Source: Paenibacillus mellifer (lineage in GTDB: Bacteria > Bacillota > Bacilli > Paenibacillales > Paenibacillaceae). From it: a DNA stretch of 64,000 nt. Every line of letters begins with the position of its first letter. Position 1 is the first letter of the stretch. The stretch is taken from positions 124,001 to 188,000 of the forward strand of contig NZ_JALPRK010000008.1 of NCBI RefSeq assembly GCF_023195895.1, given 5' to 3'. Below the pieces are notes generated by a model, which was not told where the DNA came from, did no database searches, and saw nothing but the letters and a program-made list of their open reading frames with translations. Below, in pieces: positions 8,258-18,505 of this stretch. The position numbers and the translations under genes are program-made.

Positions 8258-9315
8258 GGGATCGCGATTTCCTCCCCCTCGTTAGACGAATCATAAATGG
8301 CCTGGATCATCTGGGAGGACAGGATGACCGTGTCGATGTGGGAGGACTGCTTCTCTCCCGTCTCGATACACTCCAGGAACCCGTCAATTTCCTGTTGATA
8401 CATATTGTTAGAGGTGAATTTCGGTGTCATTTCGGTCAAAGCGCCGTCTGTCGCCGTATAGAAGGTAAAATCTCCGCCGTAGTTCAACCGGATGCCGCCC
8501 TTATCGCCCAAGAAGTCGATAAACATTTCCTCGACTCCGATGTTTTGGGCCCAAGCTCCGTTTAAGGAGATCGTGGGGCCTTCGGTGCGGATCAGCGCGG
8601 TCACGAAATCGTCGACATCATAGGTGCCGGTATAATCCGGCGGTCCAGCCCACATTTTGAGGTAAGTATAGTTCGCCATATCTTTCCCCAGCTTGGAGTA
8701 AGCCTGCCCGGTGACGGTTTTGGGTTTCGGATCGCCCGCGCAATACATGACGATGTCGAGGAAATGAACCCCCCAATCGATCAACGCGCCGCCGCCGGCA
8801 ATGGCCTTCGTGGTAAAAGCACCGCCCAAGCCTGGAATCGATCGGTGTGAACGGAAGCTGGCATAGACATGATACAACTCGCCAAGCTCGCCGTTTTGGA
8901 TCATTTTTTTGATGCGATTCACGCTTTCGTTATACCGGTTGACTACACCGATATTCAGAATTTTGCCCGTCTCATGCTGGACCTGCTGCATCTCCAGGGC
9001 TTCCGCATAAGTGCGGGCTGCCGGTTTTTCGCACAGGACATGCTTGCCTGCCCGCAGGCAAGCGATGGCGATGGAGGCGTGGGAAGCATTTGGCGTACAG
9101 ATGGATACCGCATCGACCTCTGGATCTTCAACGATCTGCCGGTAATTCGTGATGGCCTGGCCGCATTCGTATTTAACGACGGCCGCCTCCGCCCGATCCA
9201 TCAGAATGTCGCAAAAATACTTGATATTCACATGCTTGTGAGCTAAGTAGGACGGGATATGAGCGTGGTTCGCAATCGTGCCGCAGCCAATCACGGCAAT
9301 GGTTACTTGGTTCAT
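8254..9315 (-). CDS. Gfo/Idh/MocA family NAD(P)-dependent oxidoreductase
   Basis: 353 residues from the ATG at 9315, chosen because TAGGAGG lies eight bases upstream; the frame opens a little earlier at 9351. The N-terminal Rossmann loop is AVIGCGTIANHAH, followed by VSICTPNASHA and the family EKP motif in VLCEKPAARTYAEA. The C-terminal half has the substrate-domain segment GGGALIDWGVHFLDIV with the conserved Asp and His. Members oxidise sugars, inositols or amino sugars. It overlaps the second oxidoreductase by four bases. Confidence 0.85.
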   Translation of the reverse strand: MNQVTIAVIGCGTIANHAHIPSYLAHKHVNIKYFCDILMDRAEAAVVKYECGQAITNYRQIVEDPEVDAVSICTPNASHASIAIACLRAGKHVLCEKPAARTYAEALEMQQVQHETGKILNIGVVNRYNESVNRIKKMIQNGELGELYHVYASFRSHRSIPGLGGAFTTKAIAGGGALIDWGVHFLDIVMYCAGDPKPKTVTGQAYSKLGKDMANYTYLKMWAGPPDYTGTYDVDDFVTALIRTEGPTISLNGAWAQNIGVEEMFIDFLGDKGGIRLNYGGDFTFYTATDGALTEMTPKFTSNNMYQQEIDGFLECIETGEKQSSHIDTVILSSQMIQAIYDSSNEGEEIAIP

Positions 9316-9545
9316 CGGCTTACCTCCTACAACGTGAAATAGTCGCTTCAAGAAAGTCTATGATGATTCCTAGCATACCAGATCCATCTTGAATTGAGAT
9401 GAGGTCGAGAGCGAATGCGCATCAGATTACCATAAAAGGTCACCCGCCTCCCGTACCGTTCTCCGGCCGAACCCTCTACAATGAATGCAATCATGGCATT
9501 CTTACGCCTAACTTATAAATCCAAATCAAAAGGAGAAACCATGCG

Positions 9546-11123
9546 ATGAAACGCGAAATGCAGGCCGATATCGTGATTCTCGGGGGCGGGACCGGAGGAA
9601 CCGCGGCGGCCCTGGCCGCCGCGGCTTCGGGCAAAACCGTCATCATGACGGAGGAGACGCTCTGGATCGGCGGGCAACTGACCAGCCAGGCCGTTCCGCC
9701 CGATGAGCACCCCTGGATTGAGCATTTTGGTTGTACGAGAACGTACCGGAATTTCCGCGAAGGCGTCCGCCAATATTATCGCGAGCATTTTCCGATGACG
9801 TCGACGGCAAGGAACTTGCCCGGGCTCAATCCCGGCGGCGGCATCGTCAGCCGGATCAGTCATGATCCGCGCGTCGGCTTAGCCGTGCTGCAGCAGATGC
9901 TGGCTCCGTACATTCACAGCGGAAGGTTAACGATTCTGTACGGCTACCGCATCCAAAAAGCCGAAACCGCCGGGGACTTGGTGAGCAGCGTTACGGTGCG
10001 TCATCTCGGCACCGGGGATAAGCTCGTGCTGCAGGCCCCGTTTTTTATCGATGCTACCGAGCTTGGCGAGTTGCTTCCGTTGGCTGGCATCGAATACGTG
10101 ACCGGTGCGGAATCCAAAACGCAGACCGATGAACCCCATGCGGTGGATGGAGACCCCGCGCCTCAGGACATCCAGGGCTTTACTTATTGCTTCGCCGTCG
10201 ATTATACGGAGCAGGAGGAGCATCTCATTGACAAGCCCAAGATGTATGATTTCTGGCGGCAATATCGAGCGGATTTCTGGCCCGATCAACTGTTAAGCTT
10301 AACCGGTGTGAGGCCTTCCACGAATGAGCCGGTTGAGTATGAAATTTTCCCGGGTCACGGTGGTAAATTCCCGTTGTTCCAATACCGGCAGATCCTCGAA
10401 CCCGCCCATTTTGACAACCGCTACGGATTTCGTCCGCTTTCTCTGGTCAACTGGCCGCAGAATGACTATTGGCTGGGCTCCATCATCGACGTCCCGGAGG
10501 AGGAAGCCGCGCGTCATCTACACCAGGCCAAACAGCTGAGCTTGTCGCTATTGTATTGGCTGCAAACCGAAGCCCCAAGGCCGGACGGCGGTCTAGGTTA
10601 TCCGGGTTTGCGTCTGCGCCGCGACGTCGTCGGGACGGAGGACGGACTCGCCATGGCTCCTTATATCCGCGAGTCAAGACGAATTCAAGCCGAGTTTACG
10701 GTTCTGGAGCAGCATGTCGCTACGGCCTCCCGGCCGGACGGGGTGGCCGAATGGTTCCCGGATTCCGTTGGAGTCGGCTGTTACCGCATCGATCTGCATC
10801 CGAGCACAGGCAACCGGCCGTATATCGACATTTCCTCCTTGCCTTTTCAAATCCCGCTGGGCAGCTTGATCCCGAAACGGGTCAAAAACGTGCTGGCTGC
10901 GGGCAAAAACATCGGGGTCACCCATATCACAAACGGCTGCTACCGGCTTCACCCCGTGGAATGGAATATCGGCGAAGCGGCAGGGTATTGCGCCAGCTTC
11001 TGTTTGGACCGTAACCTCTTTCCTACCGACGTACGCAATCATGAAGAGACCTTATCCGATTATCAACAGCGACTCCTCAATCAAGGGATTGAATTGCAAT
11101 GGCCGAAGCTGCGTCCGGTTTGA
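9546..11123 (+). CDS. FAD-dependent oxidoreductase (FAD_oxidored family)
   Basis: 525 residues after AAAAGGAGA. The N-terminal dinucleotide loop DIVILGGGTGGTAAALAAA (glycines around 13-18) and WIGGQLTSQAVPPDEH define the FAD_oxidored family of flavoproteins. A C-terminal FAD segment, VLAAGKNIGVTHITNG, is also present. Family members are often encoded beside carbohydrate-degradation genes, but substrates are generally not known. It is transcribed away from the Gfo/Idh pair and ends in a strong hairpin shared with the convergent SLH gene. The 230-base gap upstream holds no clear feature apart from a TACAAT about 65 bases ahead. Confidence 0.8.
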   Translation: MKREMQADIVILGGGTGGTAAALAAAASGKTVIMTEETLWIGGQLTSQAVPPDEHPWIEHFGCTRTYRNFREGVRQYYREHFPMTSTARNLPGLNPGGGIVSRISHDPRVGLAVLQQMLAPYIHSGRLTILYGYRIQKAETAGDLVSSVTVRHLGTGDKLVLQAPFFIDATELGELLPLAGIEYVTGAESKTQTDEPHAVDGDPAPQDIQGFTYCFAVDYTEQEEHLIDKPKMYDFWRQYRADFWPDQLLSLTGVRPSTNEPVEYEIFPGHGGKFPLFQYRQILEPAHFDNRYGFRPLSLVNWPQNDYWLGSIIDVPEEEAARHLHQAKQLSLSLLYWLQTEAPRPDGGLGYPGLRLRRDVVGTEDGLAMAPYIRESRRIQAEFTVLEQHVATASRPDGVAEWFPDSVGVGCYRIDLHPSTGNRPYIDISSLPFQIPLGSLIPKRVKNVLAAGKNIGVTHITNGCYRLHPVEWNIGEAAGYCASFCLDRNLFPTDVRNHEETLSDYQQRLLNQGIELQWPKLRPV

Positions 11124-11136
11124 TTCTGTAAAAGGT

Positions 11137-11180
11137 AATGCCAGCCCGCGGATGTAACCATCCGCGGGCTGGCATTTTTC
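11137..11180. terminator. bidirectional terminator between convergent genes
   Basis: An 18-base perfect stem (11137-11154 with 11159-11176) around a TAAC loop, followed by a T run on the plus strand. It separates the FAD oxidoreductase and the convergent SLH-domain gene. Confidence 0.85.
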
Positions 11181-11194
11181 AATTTCAAGCACTC

Positions 11195-14100
11195 TTATGG
11201 ATTGATTAGCCCCGCCAGCCGCAGCATTCGGGCGAGAACCGCCGCCGCTTCCGCACGGGTTGAAGAGGCTTCGGGAGCGAACAGTTCTGACCCGCGTCCC
11301 TTCATTAATCCGGAATCCACCACAGTTGCAACAGCTTCTGCCGCCCAAGCCCCAATATGGCTGCGATCCTCGAACCCGGCCAGCATGGAATTCGGAATAC
11401 CAGGGGCAACCTCTGCACCCGCCAGCTTCAGGGCTCGAACCAACAGCACGCTCATCTGTTCCCGCGTAATTTGCTCGTTCGGACGGAATTCTCCGCCATC
11501 AAAACCCTCGATCAATCCGTGTTCCACCGCTGCTGACACCACGTCCGCATACCATGCGCCGGAGCTTACATCCTTGAAGCTGGCCCCATTTCTTTGCACC
11601 GATAGTCCAAGAGCACGGACCAGCATCGTGGTAAACTGCGCTCTTGTAATCGGATCGTTTGGACCAAAATGCGAATCTGAGCTGCCCTGGATGACCGTTT
11701 TGGAGGCTAACATCACAACTTCATCTGCTGCCCAGTGACCGTTCATGTCCGTAAAGGTCTTCCGGTGCGAAATCGCCGCATACGTGCCGCTTTCCTTCAA
11801 CCGGAAGGTGATCCGGAACTTACCACCCTCTTCATTGAAGATGGCAGGTACGAACGTATAGCCATTCAGAGAAGGTTCCAGAAGCAGAACCGTCGTTGTA
11901 TCGGCATCAACGGTTCCTACAAGCGGTGCGGTCGTCAGCTTGGCGTCGGCTCCCTTAAAGGCCGGCAAGGCAGTCAAAACGTTCCCCTGCCCCCAGAAGA
12001 GGGAAACTTCCAGCATAGATCCGAGCAGGCTAGCCTGCTTCGGTAACAAACCGTTTAGCCGAGCCTCCTGCCCTTTCTCAGGAATCCCGATGCGAATCAA
12101 CAAGCGATCCGCCGCCCCCCTCTGATTTAGAGGTTCATTCAACGCCTTCACAGGCAACTCCAACCTTCCTAACGAAGACTCCAGATGGATGACACCATTC
12201 GGCAACTCCTTCACTACCGCCTCCAAACCCTGGATGGGGAGATTCAGGGTGATGACATCGGCTGTTTCAATGAAGCTGTATTGCAACTGTTGCGATTGGA
12301 CCGGCTTCTCACGAAGGCTCTTCACCTCTTCGAGCATCCGTGTCAGATCCGCTTTGACATCAACGAGGTGTTGCCCGTTCCCCGTTGTTTTCTTCTGGAT
12401 GCTCAACCGTTCCGGCTTCGCAGGTGGGATTGACGCGGACTGCGAACCGCTGCTGCTGCCGGATGAACCGGGTTGGCCGGGATTGGAGCCGCCATCCCCG
12501 GTGGACGTGCGAATGATTTGCACCGAATCGCTATTGGTCTTCAGCTCATCCACATATACATCTACCTGCACGAAGTTGATTCCTGTCGTTAAAGGTACGC
12601 TTACAGTAAAAGCACCGGTTGCCGATAGGGAAGCTGAGTCTCCGTTCACTTTGACGGTAGGCGTCCCAGGGCCGAGCACCTCGACCATTCCTTCCAGTTG
12701 ATAATGGCTATCTCGTGTCTCCCGCTGCTCATCGTCCATCAGGCCGCTTAATACGGCTGCACGAACCTGATCGCCCACCTCGTAAGCATTCGCTACGAGC
12801 TGCCGGTTTGTTCTTGTCCCCGAAGGGTCGATCGTCGAGATCACGAAGCCGCCAGACGGAATCACGCTATTGTTCTCTTCCGGCGCGCCCCAGCTCCAAT
12901 TGATCGCTTGCCTCCGGTTCGCAACACGAGTGACGACTCCCGTATGATCCACGACCACCTCAACGCCAAAGTGATTGGTTCCGGTTGTCGTTCCGTAAGC
13001 ATCCGTCATGACGTTAATGTTGCCCTCTACCCGGTTCACATTGTAGTAATGACCTTCCAGGAACGTATCGGCGCTGTCGGGCAAGCTCATGCCAAGCTGG
13101 TAATCCTTCACCCACTCGCGGTCCTGCAGCGCCGCCTTGGCAATCGCCCAGTTGATCTGGGAGGCGTCGAACAGCATCAGCCCGTTGGTCGTTTTCAAGC
13201 CCGCTTGGAATACCTCGCGCTGAACGGCAGGGAGCTGTACATTATTTAACGCAATTCCCGCGTACAATGGAATTTCCCCGTTCGTGACGATGTTCCCGAG
13301 CGTAATATACTTCTGGATCTCCTGACTGGTCGTCTGATAGGCGCCGATCATCAGAAAATCCAAATATTCAATATATCCGGTATCGTAATACTCCGGCGTA
13401 TAAATGGATTCCACCGGCAAGCCCAGAGAAGGATGGATCCGGAAATTCTTACTTCCCCAGTTTACCCCGTTGAGATAATACGTCTCATACCAGGATCCCA
13501 CATAGGAGGACACTTTGATAGTTCTTCCCGTTTGAGCCTCGTAGGAATCCACTAACGATTTGACTTCGCCAAAGAAGCTCTGGATGACGCCCGAACGGAA
13601 CTCCCACCAGTCCTGAATGAGCTGGCCATCCACTCGGGCATTATTTTCATAATAGAAAATATCATTGGGCCAATGGTTTAACGTCTTGCCGTGCTGGAGC
13701 AAAAACTGCTCGAACTTGACCCTAGTCTCCTCGCTGAAATCCGCGCCTTCGTTGTCATACCGCCCGCGGTCGTGAACCACGCCGTCTACGTCATAATTTT
13801 TGATGATCTCCTCAAACGTCTTGAGCTGGTATTCGCGCACCTCATCGTTAGCCGGATTGACGAAAGCCACCAACCCTTGCTTCGCACTTTCCCGCAGCCG
13901 TTTGATCTCGCCGTTGTTCTCCGCGTAGTGCACGCGTTCCTCCCAATCCAGGTGGTCATTCAGGACGGCGAACTCGTTATAGGCGATCGATCCCTCGGCA
14001 AATACGTTGATGGCCGCATGAATTTCCAGCCCCAGAGCGTGGCCATGATCGATAAATTCCTGCAGCAGATCCAAGTCTGGGCTGGCCCCTGCCTTCTCCG

Positions 14101-15910
14101 GAGCTTGGATTTCGCTGACGTACGGCCTGCCGGTCAAATCGTTTTTCTTGTAAGAGACATACCCTTCAACGCCTTTCACATCAAAAGCGATGGAGGTCAC
14201 TCCACTATCCTTGGCCTTCTGAAGAAAAGCAAGGACCTGTTCGCTGGTTTGGAACTTTTTCGCGTTTGAGGCCTGATCTACCCACAGAAGCACTTGCTTC
14301 TCTTCGGATAAATTATCCCTGGCAAACACCGCAACATCCCGTCGATCCTGTTCAATTCCGTTCTTCAGCACTTTGATTTCGATATAGTTGGTACCTTTCG
14401 TTAAGGGATAGGAATAGCTGAAAGCCCCGTTCTCTTCAAAAGGGATCGCGCTCTCATTCACCAGCAACTGGATGGCCGCCGGATTGTCGATGTTCTCGAT
14501 CGCCCCCGAGATGAGCGTGCTGCTCTCCGTGACTGTGTACATCCGCTGATTGTTCAGCTGGAGCCGGGCGATCAGACCGTTTCCGCTCATCAGGTCCCGA
14601 ACCGATACAACCTCCCCATTCTTCCGAAGCTTGATCACATCTCCAACCTTGAAATTTTCCGCCAGGAAACGTTTAATGTAATTGCCGGCATAACTGTTAT
14701 CCTGCGCCATCAGCACGTAACCTTCCTCTGGAATATCAAGAGAAGTGGGCCCGGTCCATACGGGAGGCTGGCCATTGATCGAAGGATTAATTACTTGTAA
14801 GACGCGATTGTTGGCATCAACCTGGACCGCGACATTCGTCTGAGGAATCACGAGGGAAGTACCGTAATCTCTCGTAAACAAAGCTACGATATTCGGAACG
14901 CCTGTCACATCTTTATCGATGTAATTGATCTGAATCCGCGGCCCATCGATGTCTATCGAGATGTCCTTCGGTGCCGCCTCGACTTCGATATAGTCCTGAT
15001 TCTCCGAAGGTTCATACGTAATCGTCAGCGTGTTCGTTGCGATCTCCTCCCCAGTCTGGAGCAGCCTGATCGTAACCGCGTTTGCTCCAGGACTTAAGTA
15101 CACATTCTCGCGAAAAACCCCTTCCGCCGATAGCTCGGCCGGATCCCCGTTCACCATGACGGCAAGCTCCAGCTTCGCGTCGTAGTTCGCCACAAATCCA
15201 GCCACTTCGATGACAGGAATGTCCACGAGGGTCTGGTCCTCTGTGAGGATCATCAGCTCCGGAAGCTGTGGTTCCGGGTCAGGATCTGGTTCGGGTTCGG
15301 AGGCAGGTGGAGGCTCAGGCGTAGGCTCCGGTTCCGGATCTGGCGATAGTGGAAGAAAATCAGCCGCCGTCACTTCCACTCCCGCTCGCATCAGCTTCAC
15401 GCGATCCCCGGTATGGTATCGCTCATAAAGCGTCTGCCGATAACTCGACTCCTCCCAAGTGCTGATCCCTCCAGCCAGTACGATATACCCTCCATCCGGA
15501 ATCAGGAGCATCTGCTCCTCATCCCAGGTTGTCGGGGGATCGTCTAGTGGGCCAACGACCTCCTGCACCAGACCCGCTGCATCCACGGCGACCGCAACAT
15601 GTCGTTCCGGAACTCGAACTTCAAGGGCGGTATACGCAGCGTCGGTTACAGTGGCTCCGCTTGTGTATAAGGCGAGATAATCGGCCTTTTCCTCGAGCGA
15701 AGCTTCCGTCACATTCATATCCGTGAATTCCAGTGAGGTACTACCGTCCTCGGTGACAAACTGCACCGGTTCCCTTTCAACCTCTTCAGCGCTCGATGAG
15801 TCCTCCATCCCGGCGGCCGAGGAGATCATCGGCGTGCCGGGCCAGAACAACGCCGCGATCAAAGAGAGGCAAATAAGCCCGGCCATCCGTTTCTGCAACG
15901 TACGCTTCAT
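11195..15910 (-). CDS. S-layer-anchored GHL10-type glycoside hydrolase-like protein
   Basis: 1571 residues from the ATG at 15910, preceded by AAAGGGGGAAG; an ATG at 15928 has no ribosome site. Order: signal peptide (MKRTLQKRMAGLICLSLIAA), a first module around 104-181, a Pro/Glu-rich linker around 186-217, Ig-like segments, a second copy of the module around 360-441, then a TIM-barrel of the GHL10 (family 10 glycosylhydrolase-like) group around 540-930 (FDVKGVEGYVSYK, NYDVDGVVHDRGRYDN). A third module copy lies near 985-1055, and three SLH domains occupy 1385-1571 with TRAQ, TREQ and TRAE motifs. It should sit on the cell surface, anchored to secondary wall polymer. It follows the SBP gene by 31 bases and probably belongs to that transport operon. 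Confidence 0.85.
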   Translation of the reverse strand: MKRTLQKRMAGLICLSLIAALFWPGTPMISSAAGMEDSSSAEEVEREPVQFVTEDGSTSLEFTDMNVTEASLEEKADYLALYTSGATVTDAAYTALEVRVPERHVAVAVDAAGLVQEVVGPLDDPPTTWDEEQMLLIPDGGYIVLAGGISTWEESSYRQTLYERYHTGDRVKLMRAGVEVTAADFLPLSPDPEPEPTPEPPPASEPEPDPDPEPQLPELMILTEDQTLVDIPVIEVAGFVANYDAKLELAVMVNGDPAELSAEGVFRENVYLSPGANAVTIRLLQTGEEIATNTLTITYEPSENQDYIEVEAAPKDISIDIDGPRIQINYIDKDVTGVPNIVALFTRDYGTSLVIPQTNVAVQVDANNRVLQVINPSINGQPPVWTGPTSLDIPEEGYVLMAQDNSYAGNYIKRFLAENFKVGDVIKLRKNGEVVSVRDLMSGNGLIARLQLNNQRMYTVTESSTLISGAIENIDNPAAIQLLVNESAIPFEENGAFSYSYPLTKGTNYIEIKVLKNGIEQDRRDVAVFARDNLSEEKQVLLWVDQASNAKKFQTSEQVLAFLQKAKDSGVTSIAFDVKGVEGYVSYKKNDLTGRPYVSEIQAPEKAGASPDLDLLQEFIDHGHALGLEIHAAINVFAEGSIAYNEFAVLNDHLDWEERVHYAENNGEIKRLRESAKQGLVAFVNPANDEVREYQLKTFEEIIKNYDVDGVVHDRGRYDNEGADFSEETRVKFEQFLLQHGKTLNHWPNDIFYYENNARVDGQLIQDWWEFRSGVIQSFFGEVKSLVDSYEAQTGRTIKVSSYVGSWYETYYLNGVNWGSKNFRIHPSLGLPVESIYTPEYYDTGYIEYLDFLMIGAYQTTSQEIQKYITLGNIVTNGEIPLYAGIALNNVQLPAVQREVFQAGLKTTNGLMLFDASQINWAIAKAALQDREWVKDYQLGMSLPDSADTFLEGHYYNVNRVEGNINVMTDAYGTTTGTNHFGVEVVVDHTGVVTRVANRRQAINWSWGAPEENNSVIPSGGFVISTIDPSGTRTNRQLVANAYEVGDQVRAAVLSGLMDDEQRETRDSHYQLEGMVEVLGPGTPTVKVNGDSASLSATGAFTVSVPLTTGINFVQVDVYVDELKTNSDSVQIIRTSTGDGGSNPGQPGSSGSSSGSQSASIPPAKPERLSIQKKTTGNGQHLVDVKADLTRMLEEVKSLREKPVQSQQLQYSFIETADVITLNLPIQGLEAVVKELPNGVIHLESSLGRLELPVKALNEPLNQRGAADRLLIRIGIPEKGQEARLNGLLPKQASLLGSMLEVSLFWGQGNVLTALPAFKGADAKLTTAPLVGTVDADTTTVLLLEPSLNGYTFVPAIFNEEGGKFRITFRLKESGTYAAISHRKTFTDMNGHWAADEVVMLASKTVIQGSSDSHFGPNDPITRAQFTTMLVRALGLSVQRNGASFKDVSSGAWYADVVSAAVEHGLIEGFDGGEFRPNEQITREQMSVLLVRALKLAGAEVAPGIPNSMLAGFEDRSHIGAWAAEAVATVVDSGLMKGRGSELFAPEASSTRAEAAAVLARMLRLAGLINP

Positions 15911-15941
15911 CCGCTTCCCCCTTTCCATTCAAAGAGTGTCT

Positions 15942-17474
15942 TTACTTCGTGGACTGGAACCACTCGTTCGCCGCAGCGACCATGTCGGCTCCGCCTTCCG
16001 CTCTCCATTGCGCCAGGAATGGATCATATTGCTCGATTGGCTTCGCCCCCGAAATGAATTGCAGCACGTTATCATCCAACAACGTCGTTAACTTGAGGAG
16101 ATTTTTGGACACGGCTTCAATTGGCGGTGCCGTCGACATCGGATCCACGACGATCAAGCCCTCGGCGTTTTTCTGGAAAGCTTCAAAATGCGCCTGAAGC
16201 ACCGGATCCTTCCGTACGCGAGCCTGCCAGTAGATCGGATACTTCTCTTCGTCGACGCCCGTCATGAAGCTGCTGGCGTTGTTTAATTGATCGTTGAAGA
16301 TCGGGAGAATCGGATAATATTTGTCGTCCTTCACCTCATAATGAACGCCTTCCTGACCGAGGGCGATGCCTTTGAAGGTCTCCGGCTCCAGCTTTGCGTT
16401 CAGAAAATCCATCGCCGCTTCTTTATTCTTAGAGGATTTCAGAATGCCGATATACCAGGTCGTGTTCGCCTTTGCGCCAACAACCGCTTTCCCATCCGGT
16501 CCCTTCAGATAAGGGATAATGGACGTCTTGGCTTCGGGGAAGTTTTTCTGGAGCGCAGCGATCGTTGATCCCGCATTCCACCAAGCCAGCTTATACATGG
16601 CCGCATTGCCGCCGGAGAACTTCTCGATCGATTCTTGGGCGGTGTTCAACGGGGTTTCGGTATCCAGCAGGCCTTCCTTATACAATTTGCTCATGTAAGC
16701 AATGTACTCTTTCATCTCCGGCTGCTCGGCCCGGTGTACCAGCTTACCGTCCACTTCCTTCCAATCGGTGTACACGCCAAACGTCGTGGCAATGTCGCCG
16801 TAGATGGAATCCTTGCTCATCGTCAGAGGGATGACGTTTTTCTTTTCTTTGATTGTCTTTAGCACCGTATACAGCTCATCGCGGTTCGTCGGAATGGACA
16901 AGCCGAGCTCATCCAGCCAATCCTGTCGGACGACTAGCTCCTCGCCGATGCTCACGCCTGCTCCGGTCTCCGGAATGCCGTAGATCTTCCCGTCGATCGT
17001 TGCGCTGGCGAAGGACTCCGGCTTGATCGACTGTTTGATGTAGTTGCCATGAGCCTCCAGAAGCTCATCCATCGGCTCGAGCGCTCCTGCCGAAGCCAGA
17101 TTATAGAACTGGGCTGCATTCAGCTTGGCGATATCATAGTTTTCTTTGCTGGACACCATTAAGTTCAGTTTCTCATCCGCATTCTCCGCAGGAAGCAATT
17201 CATAATCCACATGGAATCCGGTTCTTTCCTCAATGTACTTCGCCACATATTCGGTTTTCGGGTCAAACAACCCGTATTGCATGATCATCCGTAGATCTGG
17301 TTTACCCGAGTTATCCCCGCCGTTTGTTCCTTCCGACGATGCATTCGTTGTACCGCCCGAAGGCTCAACCGCAGATGGTTCGGACGTTCCGCCTCCTCCG
17401 CCGCATCCGGATAATACCAACGCGAAACTTAGAATGGCGGTAAGCACCGCCGATGTTTTCATCTTAAAAATCAT
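15942..17474 (-). CDS. sugar ABC transporter substrate-binding lipoprotein (LplA-like)
   Basis: 510 residues. The start at 17474 has AAGGAGG six bases upstream; the frame is open to 17534. Signal MIFKMKTSAVLTAILSFALVL ends in lipobox LSGC (Cys24), then a Gly/Ser-rich tether. The body fits large type-1 extracellular solute-binding proteins that work with LplB/LplC permeases (KIYGIPETGAGVS, VVRQDWLDELGL, ending AQWRAEGGADMVAAANEWF). It captures an oligosaccharide outside the membrane. It lies below its two permease genes and above the SLH glycosidase. Confidence 0.9.
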   Translation of the reverse strand: MIFKMKTSAVLTAILSFALVLSGCGGGGGTSEPSAVEPSGGTTNASSEGTNGGDNSGKPDLRMIMQYGLFDPKTEYVAKYIEERTGFHVDYELLPAENADEKLNLMVSSKENYDIAKLNAAQFYNLASAGALEPMDELLEAHGNYIKQSIKPESFASATIDGKIYGIPETGAGVSIGEELVVRQDWLDELGLSIPTNRDELYTVLKTIKEKKNVIPLTMSKDSIYGDIATTFGVYTDWKEVDGKLVHRAEQPEMKEYIAYMSKLYKEGLLDTETPLNTAQESIEKFSGGNAAMYKLAWWNAGSTIAALQKNFPEAKTSIIPYLKGPDGKAVVGAKANTTWYIGILKSSKNKEAAMDFLNAKLEPETFKGIALGQEGVHYEVKDDKYYPILPIFNDQLNNASSFMTGVDEEKYPIYWQARVRKDPVLQAHFEAFQKNAEGLIVVDPMSTAPPIEAVSKNLLKLTTLLDDNVLQFISGAKPIEQYDPFLAQWRAEGGADMVAAANEWFQSTK

Positions 17475-17569
17475 GAATAACCTCCTTAATATGCATTTTG
17501 TTATAGGGGGAATCCTGCAAGCGGAGCGCATCACCTCCTTCAGGAGTTGTTATCCTTAATCCAACCGAA

Positions 17570-18487
17570 TCAACCTTTAATCGAACCGACCAGCACGCCT
17601 TTGACGAAATATTTTTGCAGGAAAGGATATACGAGCAGAATCGGAATGGTTGCAAGAAGGATCGAAGAGGCTTGAATCGACTGAGGGGTTGTATTAATCG
17701 CGGCATCGACGTTATCCTTGAGGAAATCGCCGCTGGATGACACGAGAAGCTCCTTCAAGTAGAGCTGCATCGGCTTGATCGCCGGGTCGCTGATGTAGAT
17801 CATGGCGGAGAAATAATCGTTCCAGAACGCCACGGCAAAAAATAATCCGATGGTGGCAAGCACCGGCAGCGATAAAGGGAGCATCACCGACGCCAAAATG
17901 CGGATATTCCCCGCACCGTCCAGTTTGGCCGATTCCTCCAACTCCTCTGGAAGGCCTTCGAAGTAGTTTTTGATAATCAGCATGTTGTACACGTTCACCA
18001 TCGCAGGGAGGAATAGAACCGGAAAGGAATTGACCAGGTTCAGGTTCTGCATTAGCAGATAAGTGGGAATTAACCCGCCGCTGAACAACATCGTAAATAC
18101 GAAGATCAACAGAAGTCCCTTCCTGCCGCGCAGCCGAACCTTTGACAACGGATAAGCCGTCAGTGTCGTCAGGAACAGACTGCAAACTGTCCCAACCACG
18201 GTGAGGGCGATGGACACTTTGAGTGAATTCAGGAACATGGAATCTTGGAGCACATATTGATAGGTCTCGAGTTGAAGGCCGACCGGCAGCAAGCCCACCC
18301 TTCCGGAAATCACGGCGCTTTCGCTGCTTAGGGACTTGGCGAGCAAATTGACGAAAGGCAGCAGCGTCGTCAGCCCCAACAAGATAAAGAAGATGTAATT
18401 GAAAATGGTAAAGCACTTCTCGGAGAACGTGGTTTTCATCGTCCCCCGAGGCGCTGGTAATCCTTCCAAAGCTTGATTAGCTTCCAT
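17570..18487 (-). CDS. sugar ABC transporter permease, LplC/MalG type
   Basis: 305 residues, six predicted membrane helices, and the cytoplasmic EAA loop ELEESAKLDGAGNIRIL near residue 189, which contacts the ATPase. The C-terminus YPFLQKYFVKGVLVGSIKG is typical of the LplC/YtcP branch. A GAGGGAAGG site precedes the ATG. It is 18 bases below the partner permease gene. No ATPase gene is nearby, so a shared MsmX-like ATPase elsewhere is expected. Confidence 0.9.
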   Translation of the reverse strand: MEANQALEGLPAPRGTMKTTFSEKCFTIFNYIFFILLGLTTLLPFVNLLAKSLSSESAVISGRVGLLPVGLQLETYQYVLQDSMFLNSLKVSIALTVVGTVCSLFLTTLTAYPLSKVRLRGRKGLLLIFVFTMLFSGGLIPTYLLMQNLNLVNSFPVLFLPAMVNVYNMLIIKNYFEGLPEELEESAKLDGAGNIRILASVMLPLSLPVLATIGLFFAVAFWNDYFSAMIYISDPAIKPMQLYLKELLVSSSGDFLKDNVDAAINTTPQSIQASSILLATIPILLVYPFLQKYFVKGVLVGSIKG

Positions 18488-18505
18488 GCCTTCCCTCTCC
18501 CTTCC

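Noticed and set aside
13691..14269. 192-residue plus-strand frame inside the SLH glycosidase gene
   Set aside because: Antisense shadow of a well-supported GHL10 domain; no ribosome site.
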